Shown here: piece after piece, positions 35,966 through 45,737 of the stretch | Layout of the letters: each line of letters starts with the position of its first letter | Numbering within the stretch: position 1 is the first letter of the stretch | Source: Tepidaquicella sp964564635 | GTDB lineage: Bacteria; Bacteroidota; Ignavibacteria; Tepidaquicellales; Tepidaquicellaceae | Assembly: GCA_964564635.1 (NCBI GenBank) | Contig: CAZMAR010000001.1 | Coordinates: 372,001-436,000 of the forward strand | Direction of reading: 5' to 3' | Length of the DNA stretch: 64,000 bases | Position numbers and translations under genes: made by a program | Notes under the pieces: model-generated | The model's database searches: none | What the model was told of the DNA's origin: nothing | Seen by the model: only the letters and a program-made list of their open reading frames with translations

Positions 35966-37910
35966 TTTTAAATAAATTCAAAAGTGGTAAATCAAAAGCA
36001 ATAAAAACATTCCATCTCAATTTTCTTGGTTCGATAGTTTTTCCCTCAAGAGTAACTTTACCAAGTTGTGGAGAATATTGAATACCGCCTCCTAATGTAA
36101 ATGGAATTTTTGGTATTCCATATACAAGATATAAACCTGGAGAAATAATATTTTCAAACCTTATATCTGGAACAGTTTCTGTGCTATCATTATTTAATTT
36201 AAAATCCATAACAGCACCTATGTCTAATATCGGAATATAAATACCCAAACTTCCCCACTTATTCAAGCCCAATGAAAATTCTAATCCAATAGGAGCAAAA
36301 ACTCCCCTGTTCTGAGTCCATTGATTTGTGACTTTATCCGCTTCCTTACCATAATAATACCCAAGATAGGAATTAATATTAATTGAAAAAGGTAGCTCCT
36401 TTTTTGAATAAGCATCAATGGAAGAAAATATATATCGATTAAGAACTTTAGCAATTTCTTCGTCTGTATCAGCGCTGGTTAGTTCTCCAACTATTTTCAC
36501 GGTTGTAAAAAAGTTTTTTGAGGTTTCAAAAGTAGAATCAGTACTTAAGTAAATTGCACTCACATCCTCGTATGCATAGAGTGAATTCATCAATGCAGCA
36601 AAATATTTTTCCTTTTTAACATTTTCATCAATCTCTCTATAGTATTTCAATAAATCAATAAATTTTTTAGTTTCTTCATCGTAGTAATCAAAATTTGAAT
36701 TATAATTTTTGGGGTTAAAGCCAAACTCGATAAATTCCACTACTTTATCAAAATATATTTGTTTATCCACTGGCTCATTATAATACATAAGATACTTAAT
36801 TGTATCTCTTACAGATACACAATCATAATACATATCAGCGAACCTATTAATATAATCTTTAAATTCATTAATCCTCTCTTCCTGTACAAGTTCACTAACG
36901 ATAACCGGAACATTACTAGCATTTTTTGTTTTGATATTATTACTGGCATCATTACTTGCACGAACTCCGGAAGTAATTTCCTTATTAGAAACAAAAAAAA
37001 CATCATTATTTTTTGCACAAAAAACACCCATTAAAAGTAAAGTAAATCTGTCGCCAGTTTCGATTTTATCTTTTATTAAATTTATCTCTTCATAAGTTTT
37101 ATCTTTGAATGATTTACATAATTCATTAAACAATAAAAATGAACTATGTAAATTTGAATATACGAAGGACTTTTTTGTAAGGGACAAATTATAAAATAGT
37201 TTATAGTTAGCCTTATCAATTGGTTCAAGATTCATTATAGATTTATAATAATCAGATGCTCCAGAAAACAAAAGCAGATGGGGATGATTATTCACAAAAT
37301 TTCTATATTTAGGTAACTTAAAAATTGCCGGGAAATTTTTTGACAGCCCTGCCATATCGGTCTTGAAAGACTCAGAGAGGGCTTTAGGAGAAAGCGAAAC
37401 TTTTAATCTATCCATTCTTTCAATAGTTTTAGCAGTTAGTGGAAACATAACTTTCATTTCATCCTCAATAAGCAAACTCTTTATAAAAGAGGTATACAAC
37501 ATATATTGAAGACTTTCTGATGCTTTTAAGGAAATTAAATCAGGAACAATACTGAAAAAAACTCTATCAATAATACTCCCTCTCTCATTTTTGGGGAAAT
37601 AATAATCACCAGCTATTAATTTCCAGACAGGATAATTCCATTCTTTGATAATTAAAATTATGGAATCCTTAATCTCCTGTTTTCTATTCTCATCAGTAAA
37701 ATTTTCTATATCAGGGAAACCGTAAATTTTTCCAAACTCTGCAATTAGTATATCAATTTCTTTATTAGATAAAGGTTTGAATGGATCCTCAGTATTTAAT
37801 TGATTATAAATTTCAAATGTACAAGTTATGATATCATCTCTTTGATAAACCTGAGAATAAATAGCAAGTGGTGAGAAAATTAAAAAAAATATTATCAACT
37901 TTTTTATCAT
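35955..37910 (-). CDS. Exported protein with helical N-terminal and barrel-like C-terminal region; first gene of the caspase cassette
   Basis: A 651-residue protein of unknown family. The signal peptide (LIIFFLIFSPLAIYSQ) is followed by a long alpha-helical, Lys/Asn/Ile-rich region (about 30-500) without recognisable motifs. The last ~150 residues alternate in amphipathic strands (FSININSYLGYYYG, GVFAPIGLEFSLGLN, FTLGGGIQYSPQLG, LRWNVFIAFDLPLL), as in outer-membrane barrels or barrel-associated proteins. No catalytic signature is visible. It overlaps the WD40-caspase gene by 11 bp and is read first, so it may anchor the two proteases at the outer membrane or be their substrate; both ideas are inference. 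About 220 bp separate it from the divergent M14 gene. Confidence 0.7.
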   Translation of the reverse strand: MIKKLIIFFLIFSPLAIYSQVYQRDDIITCTFEIYNQLNTEDPFKPLSNKEIDILIAEFGKIYGFPDIENFTDENRKQEIKDSIILIIKEWNYPVWKLIAGDYYFPKNERGSIIDRVFFSIVPDLISLKASESLQYMLYTSFIKSLLIEDEMKVMFPLTAKTIERMDRLKVSLSPKALSESFKTDMAGLSKNFPAIFKLPKYRNFVNNHPHLLLFSGASDYYKSIMNLEPIDKANYKLFYNLSLTKKSFVYSNLHSSFLLFNELCKSFKDKTYEEINLIKDKIETGDRFTLLLMGVFCAKNNDVFFVSNKEITSGVRASNDASNNIKTKNASNVPVIVSELVQEERINEFKDYINRFADMYYDCVSVRDTIKYLMYYNEPVDKQIYFDKVVEFIEFGFNPKNYNSNFDYYDEETKKFIDLLKYYREIDENVKKEKYFAALMNSLYAYEDVSAIYLSTDSTFETSKNFFTTVKIVGELTSADTDEEIAKVLNRYIFSSIDAYSKKELPFSININSYLGYYYGKEADKVTNQWTQNRGVFAPIGLEFSLGLNKWGSLGIYIPILDIGAVMDFKLNNDSTETVPDIRFENIISPGLYLVYGIPKIPFTLGGGIQYSPQLGKVTLEGKTIEPRKLRWNVFIAFDLPLLNLFKNEN

Positions 37911-38130
37911 TTTAAATCTCCCTTTTTAAAATTTGTATAAATTCTCAACATAAAATAAATCTTATTAATGATAATGCTTCCTAACCTTATATAACAAAAA
38001 TAATATATTTGTTCCAGCAAAAAGTGAACTTTCAATCATTTATAATAGAATTAACAAAAACTAATAAAAAGTCATTTTAAATTGAACTTATATTTAAATA
38101 TATTTAGTTTATATTAATAAAAATCTTCTT

Positions 38131-40563
38131 ATGAAATATAAATATTTATTTATTTTTGGTTTAATAGTATCAATATCATTAGCATTTATTAGTGATGGAA
38201 ATATAATAAATGAAGATAAAAAGAGTGAAGTTATAATTTTTTTAAATTCCGTCACTGACCTTGAAACACTTATGAAGGCAGGTATTCCCTGCGATGAATT
38301 TTATGGGAACATTAAGACAGGTATTAAATTAGTAATGAATCAAAAGCAAATTGAGATTTTAAAGAGTCTCAGTTTCAGGTATGATATCTTGATTGATGAT
38401 GTAAAAGAATATTTTGACAATCTACCTCCGCCAACAGAAGCAGAGTTATCCTTGAGTAAGCAATTAATGCAGGCTGATGGCATTACTTCTTATACTTATG
38501 GTACAATGGGAGGATATCACAAATATTCAGAAATGATACAACAACTTGATACACTTAGGTATCTTTTTCCAAACTTAATTACCGCAAAGATTAATATAGG
38601 AACAACCTGGGAAAATAGAATAATTTACGCTGTAAAAATTTCCGATAACCCTGATATAAACGAGTCAGCAACTGAACCAGGTGTATATTTTGACGGTTTG
38701 CATCATGCAAGAGAGCCTATAACATTAGAAGCACAACTGTATTATATGTGGTATTTGCTTGAAAATTATAATACTAATCCTGAAGTGCAATATCTTGTAA
38801 ACAATAGAGAAATATTTTTCGTACCGATAGCAAATCCAGATGGTTATGTTTATAATCAAACTACAAATCCAAATGGAGGTGGTGACTGGAGAAAGAATAG
38901 GCGTGTAAACAGCCCTGGAGTATATGGAGTAGATTTAAATAGAAATTATAGTTATGGATGGGGATATGATAATGGTTCCAGTAATGATCCTAACAGTGAT
39001 ACATATAGAGGACCTTATGCTTTCTCAGAACCAGAACCACAGGCGATAAAAAATTTCGTGTTAGAAAAACAGCCCGAAGTTGCGTTTTCAATACACTCTA
39101 CTGCTGGCGCAGTATTAAATCCTTATAGTTACTGCGATACTGCAGTTAGATATGATTTATATCAAGATTTTAGTTCTGAATTCTGTCCATTTATAACCAG
39201 GACTGCTGGAACAACAGGTACCGATTATGTTTATGGAACAGTAAAAGAAATGCTTAATTATTATTCAAGTGGAACAACCCGTGACTACTTACATTCTAAT
39301 GGAATTTATTGTTATGGTCCTGAAATAGGAGGACCAAGCTTTTGGTCAAATCAATCATATATTATACCACTTTGCAGTGGTTTCTTACCATCGATGAAAT
39401 ACTTGACATGGATTGCTGGCAGTTATCCAAAGATGAAAAATTTCCAGATACCCGGTAAAGGATATGTTACCAAAAACGATACACTAAACTTGTTACTCGA
39501 AATCAGGAACAAAGGATTAACAAAATCATCTAAAAATGTTGTTGTTGATTTAACTACCAATTATGCTAATGCAACTCCCCTTGTATCATCAATCAATTAT
39601 GATAGTATCGTTGCAAGAAGTTCCAAAATCAATACAAACAACCCATTTAAATTCAAAATTACAAATTCAGCTTCTACTGGAGATAATATACAATTTGTAG
39701 CAACAGTAAAAGAAAATGGAATAGTAGCATCAAAAGATACATTTTACATAACAGTAGGAGCCATACAGATAATATTTCAGGATAATGCGGAAAATGGAAC
39801 ATCAAACTGGACAAAATCAGGAACTGGAAAACAGTGGGATACAACATACATCTCTTCCTGGACAGGAAATAAATCTTTTGCAGACTCAAGATGGGGAAAT
39901 TCTTCTAATAATACAAATAATCAATTTACACTTAATCAGACAATCAATTTATCAGGAAAAATAAATCCCAGACTTGAATTCGCAATAAAGTATGCTACCG
40001 AACCAGACTATGATTATGCAAGAATACAAATAAGCACCAACGGCGGCTCATCATGGGTAAATCTTTCCGGAAGATATACAAAAACTTTCTCAGGTCAGCC
40101 TTCATATATAGGATTTATGTATTGGAGATATGAACAAATAAATCTATCACCATACATAGGGCAAACAAACCTAAAATTCAGATTTACATATTATACCGAC
40201 GGAGGTGTGCCTGGGGATGGAATATATATAGATGACTTCAGGATTGTAGACTATCTCGAATCACCAACGAGAATTACTAAATCTGAAACAGAATTACCAA
40301 AAAGGTTTCAACTATATCAAAATTATCCGAATCCTTTCAATCCTATAACAAAAATAAAATTTGATATCCCGATTGATAATTATGTAAAACTCGAAATCTT
40401 TGACGTACTTGGTAGAATATTATATACACCTGTGGATACTTACTTAAAAGCTGGTACTTATACTTATACATTAAACTCCTCAGGGTTACCATCGGGAATT
40501 TATTTTTATAGAATAAATTCTGGAAATTATTCTGATATAAAAAAGATGATAATTCAAAAATAA
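38131..40563 (+). CDS. Secreted M14 zinc carboxypeptidase with T9SS type A sorting domain
   Basis: An 810-residue extracellular enzyme. The signal peptide is residues about 1-20 and a propeptide-like region about 25-110. The M14 domain (about 125-450) has the zinc-binding HxxE in GLHHAREPITLE, the substrate-binding DLNRNYSYGW, the third zinc ligand in FSIHSTAGAV, and a catalytic Glu probably in CYGPEIGGPSFW. A CARDB-like beta domain (about 450-550) and a MAM/concanavalin-like domain (about 560-700, RIQISTNGGSSWVNLSGRY) follow. The C-terminal LYQNYPNPFNPITKIKFDIP to KKMIIQK is a T9SS sorting signal. It is divergent from the caspase cassette, so shared regulation is possible. A second T9SS M14 enzyme lies at 61356-63113. 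Confidence 0.93.
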   Translation: MKYKYLFIFGLIVSISLAFISDGNIINEDKKSEVIIFLNSVTDLETLMKAGIPCDEFYGNIKTGIKLVMNQKQIEILKSLSFRYDILIDDVKEYFDNLPPPTEAELSLSKQLMQADGITSYTYGTMGGYHKYSEMIQQLDTLRYLFPNLITAKINIGTTWENRIIYAVKISDNPDINESATEPGVYFDGLHHAREPITLEAQLYYMWYLLENYNTNPEVQYLVNNREIFFVPIANPDGYVYNQTTNPNGGGDWRKNRRVNSPGVYGVDLNRNYSYGWGYDNGSSNDPNSDTYRGPYAFSEPEPQAIKNFVLEKQPEVAFSIHSTAGAVLNPYSYCDTAVRYDLYQDFSSEFCPFITRTAGTTGTDYVYGTVKEMLNYYSSGTTRDYLHSNGIYCYGPEIGGPSFWSNQSYIIPLCSGFLPSMKYLTWIAGSYPKMKNFQIPGKGYVTKNDTLNLLLEIRNKGLTKSSKNVVVDLTTNYANATPLVSSINYDSIVARSSKINTNNPFKFKITNSASTGDNIQFVATVKENGIVASKDTFYITVGAIQIIFQDNAENGTSNWTKSGTGKQWDTTYISSWTGNKSFADSRWGNSSNNTNNQFTLNQTINLSGKINPRLEFAIKYATEPDYDYARIQISTNGGSSWVNLSGRYTKTFSGQPSYIGFMYWRYEQINLSPYIGQTNLKFRFTYYTDGGVPGDGIYIDDFRIVDYLESPTRITKSETELPKRFQLYQNYPNPFNPITKIKFDIPIDNYVKLEIFDVLGRILYTPVDTYLKAGTYTYTLNSSGLPSGIYFYRINSGNYSDIKKMIIQK

Positions 40564-40584
40564 TTTTTGATAATATATTTAAAT

Positions 40585-40616
40585 AAAAAAACGGGTTTAA
40601 AAACCCGTTTTTTTTT
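40585..40616. terminator. Bidirectional intrinsic terminator between the M14 and ammonia-lyase genes
   Basis: AACGGGTTT (40590-40598) and AAACCCGTT (40601-40609) form a GC-containing stem. It is flanked by an A-run on the left (40585-40591) and a T-run on the right (40608-40616), so it terminates both convergent genes. Confidence 0.9.
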
Positions 40617-40636
40617 ATAATAAAATTGCTGAACCT

Positions 40637-42163
40637 TTAATACGTTTTCAATTCTCCAATTTCTCTTTCTACTGCTTTTAATACATGTAAATCTTTTACC
40701 GCTTGCATCATATTATTATGATCAGGATATAACGGTCTATCAACATCAAGATGCTCAACTATTTCCCTAACTGCTTTATGGGCTGCACTGGTTCCCTTAC
40801 CAAAATTGTAGTTTCTGAAATCAAGAGCTTGAGCAGCTGCAATAAATTCAATTGCTAAAACTCCGTACGCATTATCAAGTATTTGTCTTGTCTTTAAGGC
40901 TGTATTCATTCCCATACTTACAAAATCTTCCTGATCTGCAGCGGCTGGAATGGATTGTATAGAAGCAGGCATAGATAAAATACGCTGTTCTACTATAAGC
41001 ATATCAGCTGTATATTGGCTTAACATTAACCCTGAGAACATACCGGCTCCTCTGGTAAGAAAAGCAGGTAATCCAATACTAAGAGCAGGATTAAGTAACC
41101 TGTTAAGTCTCCTTTCAGAAATAACACATACCATTGTAATTGCAGCACCAAACATATCAAGCGGAACAGATACAGGAGAACCCTGGAAATTAGCACCAGT
41201 AAGGACTATCTCATCATCAGCGAGAAAAACCGGATTATCTGCAACGCCATTAAGTTCTATTTCAACCTGTTCTCGAGTCCATCTCATCTGATCTCTTGCA
41301 GCACCTAAAACTTGAGGTGAAGAACGCATACTATAAGCATCTTGAACTTTGACTTTAACTTTACCAAGTAAATCCGAACCTTCAATAACTCTTTTAATAT
41401 TTTCCGCAGAAGTGATTGCGCCATTAAACCCTCTTAATCTATGAAGTCTAACATCATAAGGTTTCAAATTAGCCATCAATGCTTCAAGAGTCATAGCACA
41501 GGCAATCTCCGCTTGTTTTAAGAGCCTTTCGGCTTCGTAAATTTCCAGACAAGCAATTCCTGTTATAAGATTACTTCCATTAATTGCACCTAATCCATCT
41601 CTTGCTTTCAAACCAGGAATTGGGATACCTGCTTTTTCAAAAGCAACTTTTCCAGGCATTCTTTCACCCTGATAAAATGCTTCTCCCTCTCCCATCAGCA
41701 ACAGTGCCATTTGACTCATAGGAGATAGATCTCCGCAGGCTCCAACACTGCCTTTTTCACATACCACCGGTGTTACACCTTTGTTCAGCATATCGACAAA
41801 AGTCTGAGTAATCTCTAATCTAACAGCAGAGTAACCGAGAGCATGAACATTAATACGTGATAATAATGCGGCTCTTACATGCTCAATTGGCGCGGGTTTG
41901 CCAATTCCAGCAGAATGATTATAGATGAGATACTTTTGAAAATCTTTTACCTGATCATCGGTAAGTACTACTTCAGAAAATTCTCCAATACCAGTATTAA
42001 CACCATACATTATCTCTCTTGCTTGAATTCTTTTCTCAATAAACCCTCTGCATTTTTTAATCCTTTCGATTGCTTCTGGATGTAATTCTACTTTTTCACC
42101 AAGAACTGCAACATTGTAAACATCCTCAATTGTTAAGTTTTTTCCTGTGATTACAACTGTCAT
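40637..42163 (-). CDS. hutH: MIO-type aromatic amino acid ammonia-lyase (histidine ammonia-lyase family) with Ala-Cys-Gly cofactor triad
   Basis: A 508-residue HAL/PAL/TAL-family enzyme. YGVNTGIGEF at 53-62 supplies the catalytic Tyr53 region. His83 sits in YNHSAGIG at the position of the substrate-binding His of histidine ammonia-lyase. The prosthetic-group tripeptide is Ala142-Cys143-Gly144 in GSVGACGDLSPM, where Ala-Ser-Gly is usual; the codon is TGC. GSNLITG (~195) and QDAYSMRSSPQV are conserved. Known work on HAL shows that a Cys at 143 can still form the MIO group, so activity is plausible. Histidine is favoured as substrate by His83 but not proved, and no hutU, hutI or hutG is nearby. 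It lies 39 bp downstream of gatD on the same strand. Confidence 0.88.
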   Translation of the reverse strand: MTVVITGKNLTIEDVYNVAVLGEKVELHPEAIERIKKCRGFIEKRIQAREIMYGVNTGIGEFSEVVLTDDQVKDFQKYLIYNHSAGIGKPAPIEHVRAALLSRINVHALGYSAVRLEITQTFVDMLNKGVTPVVCEKGSVGACGDLSPMSQMALLLMGEGEAFYQGERMPGKVAFEKAGIPIPGLKARDGLGAINGSNLITGIACLEIYEAERLLKQAEIACAMTLEALMANLKPYDVRLHRLRGFNGAITSAENIKRVIEGSDLLGKVKVKVQDAYSMRSSPQVLGAARDQMRWTREQVEIELNGVADNPVFLADDEIVLTGANFQGSPVSVPLDMFGAAITMVCVISERRLNRLLNPALSIGLPAFLTRGAGMFSGLMLSQYTADMLIVEQRILSMPASIQSIPAAADQEDFVSMGMNTALKTRQILDNAYGVLAIEFIAAAQALDFRNYNFGKGTSAAHKAVREIVEHLDVDRPLYPDHNNMMQAVKDLHVLKAVEREIGELKTY

Positions 42164-42202
42164 AAATTAATAAATTTAATTATAAATATAGTTAATTTTT
42201 TA

Positions 42203-43585
42203 TTATTTCCAGTATTTAGAAATAAACTCTTCAACTTCTGGTAAGCCACCTTGATATATCAGGTATCCATTGCTTGGTTCTCGCTCTGTAATTTCTCTTG
42301 CAATTGGTGTAAGCATAATTTTTTTAACTTCTTCAAGGTCAGTTGTCTGTCCAAGTGCCCAGCCAAGTTTTATATATGCAACCTCTGGGAGCATATTGGC
42401 AGCAGGAACAACTCCTAAATCCATTATATCCCTTCCTGTATCGTATACATACATCTGCACATAACCCCACAAAGTTTGAACAGTCATATAAATTGCAATT
42501 CCTTTCTCACTTGCACGTTTTAAAGCAGGGTATAATGGTTTATTCACATGCCCGAGTCCGGTACCTGCAATTACAATACCTTTATATCCATTATCAGTCA
42601 GAGAATCGATAATATCAGGTTTCATATTTGGATAGTAATAAACAATACTTACCATTTCTTCAAAAGCAGTATTAATAACTACATTTTTATCATTTCTTCT
42701 TTTTCTGTAATCTGTTCTCAACGGGGTAATTTTTTCTCTGCTGACCATAGCAATAGGTATATCTCCTATAGTTCTGAAAGTAGAGCGGTAACTTGAATGC
42801 ATCTTTCTAACCCTTGTTCCCTGGTGCAGAAGACCATATTCATCAGAAGTAGGACCGAACATACAAACCATAACTTCAGCAATATCACTTTCTGCAGCAG
42901 TTTTTACACTATGCATTAAATTAAGAGCAGCATCAGAAGAGGGTCTATCACTTGACCGTTGAGAGCCAACCATAACAATTGGAATTGGTGAATTTTGAAC
43001 CATAAAAGATAACGCTGCAGCAGTGTGATGCATAGTGTCTGTGCCATGTCCAACAACAATTCCCTGAACACCTTTTTGAATTTCTCTACCGATTGCACGA
43101 GCTGTTCCGATCCATTGTTCAGGACCCATATTCTCACTAAAAACGCCATAAAGCTTTTCTGTCTCTAAATTGCATATATCAGCAAGTTCAGGTACAGAGC
43201 CATACAATTCCCCAGGTGTAAAGGCTGGTATAACCGCCCCTGTTCTATAGTCCAGTCTACTTGCTATAGTGCCACCGGTACCAAGCAATTTGACTTTAGG
43301 TTTTGCAGGGTCGTATGGAAATTCTTTCTCCGGTATTTTATAATGGGCTTCTTTTCTTCCTTCTACTTTTATATCTTTTATTCTATTAGCAGAGAGCCCA
43401 ACATTATATCCTGAACGAAGTTTTAGTACGATATGATGAGAATCGGCTGTCTCAGAGCGAGGTAAAATAATTCCTTTGAATACGCCACTATCTGTAATAA
43501 TCTCAACATCACTCCAGACCATCGCCTGAAAGTTTTTTAAAACATCTAATGCTTCGCCTCTGTATCCTTTATAAGAATCGCTCAT
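42203..43585 (-). CDS. gatD: Glutamyl-tRNA(Gln) amidotransferase subunit D (asparaginase-like)
   Basis: The 460 residues have the two-part GatD plan. An N-terminal SH3-like domain (about 20-75, WSDVEIITDSGVFKGIILPR) distinguishes GatD from plain asparaginases. The L-asparaginase fold carries the catalytic threonines and partners LLGTGGTIAS (Thr106) and GHGTDTMHHTA (Thr182, Asp183), plus GSQRSSDRPSSDAALN. GatD hydrolyses glutamine and channels ammonia to GatE, which amidates Glu-tRNA(Gln). It follows gatE by 10 bp, the arrangement expected of a functional heterodimer. GatDE is regarded as archaeal, while bacteria normally use GatCAB or GlnRS, so this gene is unexpected in this setting. Confidence 0.92.
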   Translation of the reverse strand: MSDSYKGYRGEALDVLKNFQAMVWSDVEIITDSGVFKGIILPRSETADSHHIVLKLRSGYNVGLSANRIKDIKVEGRKEAHYKIPEKEFPYDPAKPKVKLLGTGGTIASRLDYRTGAVIPAFTPGELYGSVPELADICNLETEKLYGVFSENMGPEQWIGTARAIGREIQKGVQGIVVGHGTDTMHHTAAALSFMVQNSPIPIVMVGSQRSSDRPSSDAALNLMHSVKTAAESDIAEVMVCMFGPTSDEYGLLHQGTRVRKMHSSYRSTFRTIGDIPIAMVSREKITPLRTDYRKRRNDKNVVINTAFEEMVSIVYYYPNMKPDIIDSLTDNGYKGIVIAGTGLGHVNKPLYPALKRASEKGIAIYMTVQTLWGYVQMYVYDTGRDIMDLGVVPAANMLPEVAYIKLGWALGQTTDLEEVKKIMLTPIAREITEREPSNGYLIYQGGLPEVEEFISKYWK

Positions 43586-43595
43586 CTTTCATAAA

Positions 43596-45503
43596 TTATT
43601 TTTCAGTTATTAATTTATATATTTTTGCTCCATCAACTTTTCCTCTAAGTTTAGACATTATAACACTCATTAAAACTTGATTTTTCTTATCGGGATTAAT
43701 TATTTTTATATTTTTTAATTCTGTTTTAGACTCTTTAATTATTTCGGATATCTCTTCATCAGTAATTTTTTCCTCTGGATTTTTAAAGCTAAAAGTTCCA
43801 TTATGAGCATAATTCAACATTTCTAAAAAAATTCCTTCACGGGAAATAATACCTTTTTTAAATAATTCAAAAATTTTGAGAAGAACATCTTCATTAAAAT
43901 CAAATTCCTTTTTTAACTTTTTCTTTATTCTTTTTGGATAATGAATTAATGCGATTGCTGCAATCTTAGATTCAATATTCAACTCTCTGACAAGTTTTTT
44001 AAACAGGTTGGCATATTTAGATATTGAAAGTGGTCTTATAACATCAGAAGGCAAATTTAACTCCCTGTACCACTTTTCTCTTTCCCAAATAGGTTCAGGT
44101 AGTATCTTTTTTAGTCTATTTACCCGTTCAATAGTAATTTTTTCTGGTGGCAAATCTGTATCGGGATACATTCTATCAGGACCAGGAAGTATTCTTTCAA
44201 AGCCATTTGTACCATCTTTTAATGCCTGTCTTGTTTCTGAAGGAATACCAATGGTTGCTTCTTTCGCCCTGATAATTATTTCATTTGCTCCAGTTTCAAC
44301 ATCCTTTTCAATACCCCAAACAATAACAAGAGTATCATCTTTACCTGAACCTACAATTTTCCTTATTGTTTGCCACTCAGAATTAGAAATCGTCTCACTT
44401 GCACTATCAGAATGAATTATATTGGGTAAAGTTGTAAGGCAGGCAATTACTCTTACTCTATCTGAAATTTCTTTGGCAAAATAGGTGTTTGTTTGTGTTT
44501 GCCATCTTAATAAATCCTTAAAACCACATAAAGTCACACACTTTATACGCATTTCATCTTTTAATGCATTTTTAATTGGTTCATATTTTGTTTTCTTTAA
44601 GCATTTGGTAACATCATCAACTTTTGCTTTAAAAGTATCTGAAGTAATTCCTCTTCTATGCAACTCTTCTCTTAATCTTAATAAATTCCATTGCCTCATC
44701 GCTTCATTATAAGTAAGAATCGGGATTCTTTTAATACTCGGCACCCCTTTAATTTCTATTCTTGTACCACCTTCAACACTAACATTTACATCTTCTCTTG
44801 CAGCTCCAGCCCCGGTGCGAACCAGACCAGTGCTCCTAACAAGTGCACTTAAAATTTCACACACTTCCATAACCTCAAATGGGGTTTTCATTTCAGGGGC
44901 TGTTACTGTTTCTATTAAAGGCATACCAAGTCTATCAGTAATATAAATTCTATTATGCCCAATGTCAGAAATTTCTCTGCAGGAATCTTCTTCAATAGAA
45001 ATTTGGATAATATTTATTTTCCTATCTTTATATTTTATCCAACCATTTACCCCAAAAATTGCAGTCCTTTGAAAACCAGTGGGAATGCTACCATCAAGAT
45101 ACTGTTTCCTTGCTATATGCAGTTCATCAATAATACTACAATTCATTAATATTCCTATTGCTATTGCTTTATCAAGTGCCTCTTCATTAATCATAAAAGG
45201 GGGTGTATCATCCATCTCATAAGTACAAACAGAATCGTGATGAATACGGTATATTATATTCTTTTTAGTCTTAAATTCCATAAGAGCAGTACCGTCATAT
45301 TCACCAAGTTCTGAAAGAGTCGGTCTCATATGGCGGAGAATTTCAGCATTATAATTCTTACTATACTTACCAGCAGGACACCTGCAGAACAGTTTTTTCT
45401 CAGTATTAAGTTGCTGGTGAACCTCAAGCCCCGATTTGAAACCAACCTTTGCATAATCATCAGCCGTCATTTCTTCAAATGGCTTAAAAGTAAAATCTAT
45501 CAT
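43596..45503 (-). CDS. gatE: Glutamyl-tRNA(Gln) amidotransferase subunit E
   Basis: The 635 residues match GatE length, which exceeds GatB (about 480) because of an inserted AspRS-like GAD domain. Conserved features are VGFKSGLEVHQQLNTEKKLFCRCP at 21-44, the kinase-like amidotransferase core with EEDSCRE, AGAAREDVNVSVEGGTRIEIKG, and LPGPDRMYPDTDLPPE. The GAD insertion lies roughly at 290-420, and the C-terminal YqeY-like tail (ending KLRGKVDGAKIYKLI) binds tRNA. It phosphorylates Glu-tRNA(Gln) and transfers ammonia from GatD. It is first in the minus-strand run gatE-gatD-ammonia-lyase and divergent from the malic enzyme gene across 234 bp of AT-rich DNA. Confidence 0.94.
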   Translation of the reverse strand: MIDFTFKPFEEMTADDYAKVGFKSGLEVHQQLNTEKKLFCRCPAGKYSKNYNAEILRHMRPTLSELGEYDGTALMEFKTKKNIIYRIHHDSVCTYEMDDTPPFMINEEALDKAIAIGILMNCSIIDELHIARKQYLDGSIPTGFQRTAIFGVNGWIKYKDRKINIIQISIEEDSCREISDIGHNRIYITDRLGMPLIETVTAPEMKTPFEVMEVCEILSALVRSTGLVRTGAGAAREDVNVSVEGGTRIEIKGVPSIKRIPILTYNEAMRQWNLLRLREELHRRGITSDTFKAKVDDVTKCLKKTKYEPIKNALKDEMRIKCVTLCGFKDLLRWQTQTNTYFAKEISDRVRVIACLTTLPNIIHSDSASETISNSEWQTIRKIVGSGKDDTLVIVWGIEKDVETGANEIIIRAKEATIGIPSETRQALKDGTNGFERILPGPDRMYPDTDLPPEKITIERVNRLKKILPEPIWEREKWYRELNLPSDVIRPLSISKYANLFKKLVRELNIESKIAAIALIHYPKRIKKKLKKEFDFNEDVLLKIFELFKKGIISREGIFLEMLNYAHNGTFSFKNPEEKITDEEISEIIKESKTELKNIKIINPDKKNQVLMSVIMSKLRGKVDGAKIYKLITEK

Positions 45504-45737
45504 AATCTTACAAAATAAATAAAAAATTAATTATGTAATTTACAATTATTAAACTTTTATTTAAAGGGAATTTAAAGATATAATTTAAAAAACAAAAAAT
45601 CTTAACCAAAAACATAAAATATCCTGAAAATTAAAATAAAACCTAAGTCAAATAAAACTGACTGATATTGAAATAAAAAAAATTGTATATTTATTTAATT
45701 CAAAAAATAAAAATTTCAAAAAAATTATGGAGGAAAA

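Noticed and set aside
40637..42163. Hut operon
   Set aside because: Only the ammonia-lyase is present; the neighbours are gatD, gatE and a convergent M14 gene, with no hutU, hutI or hutG.
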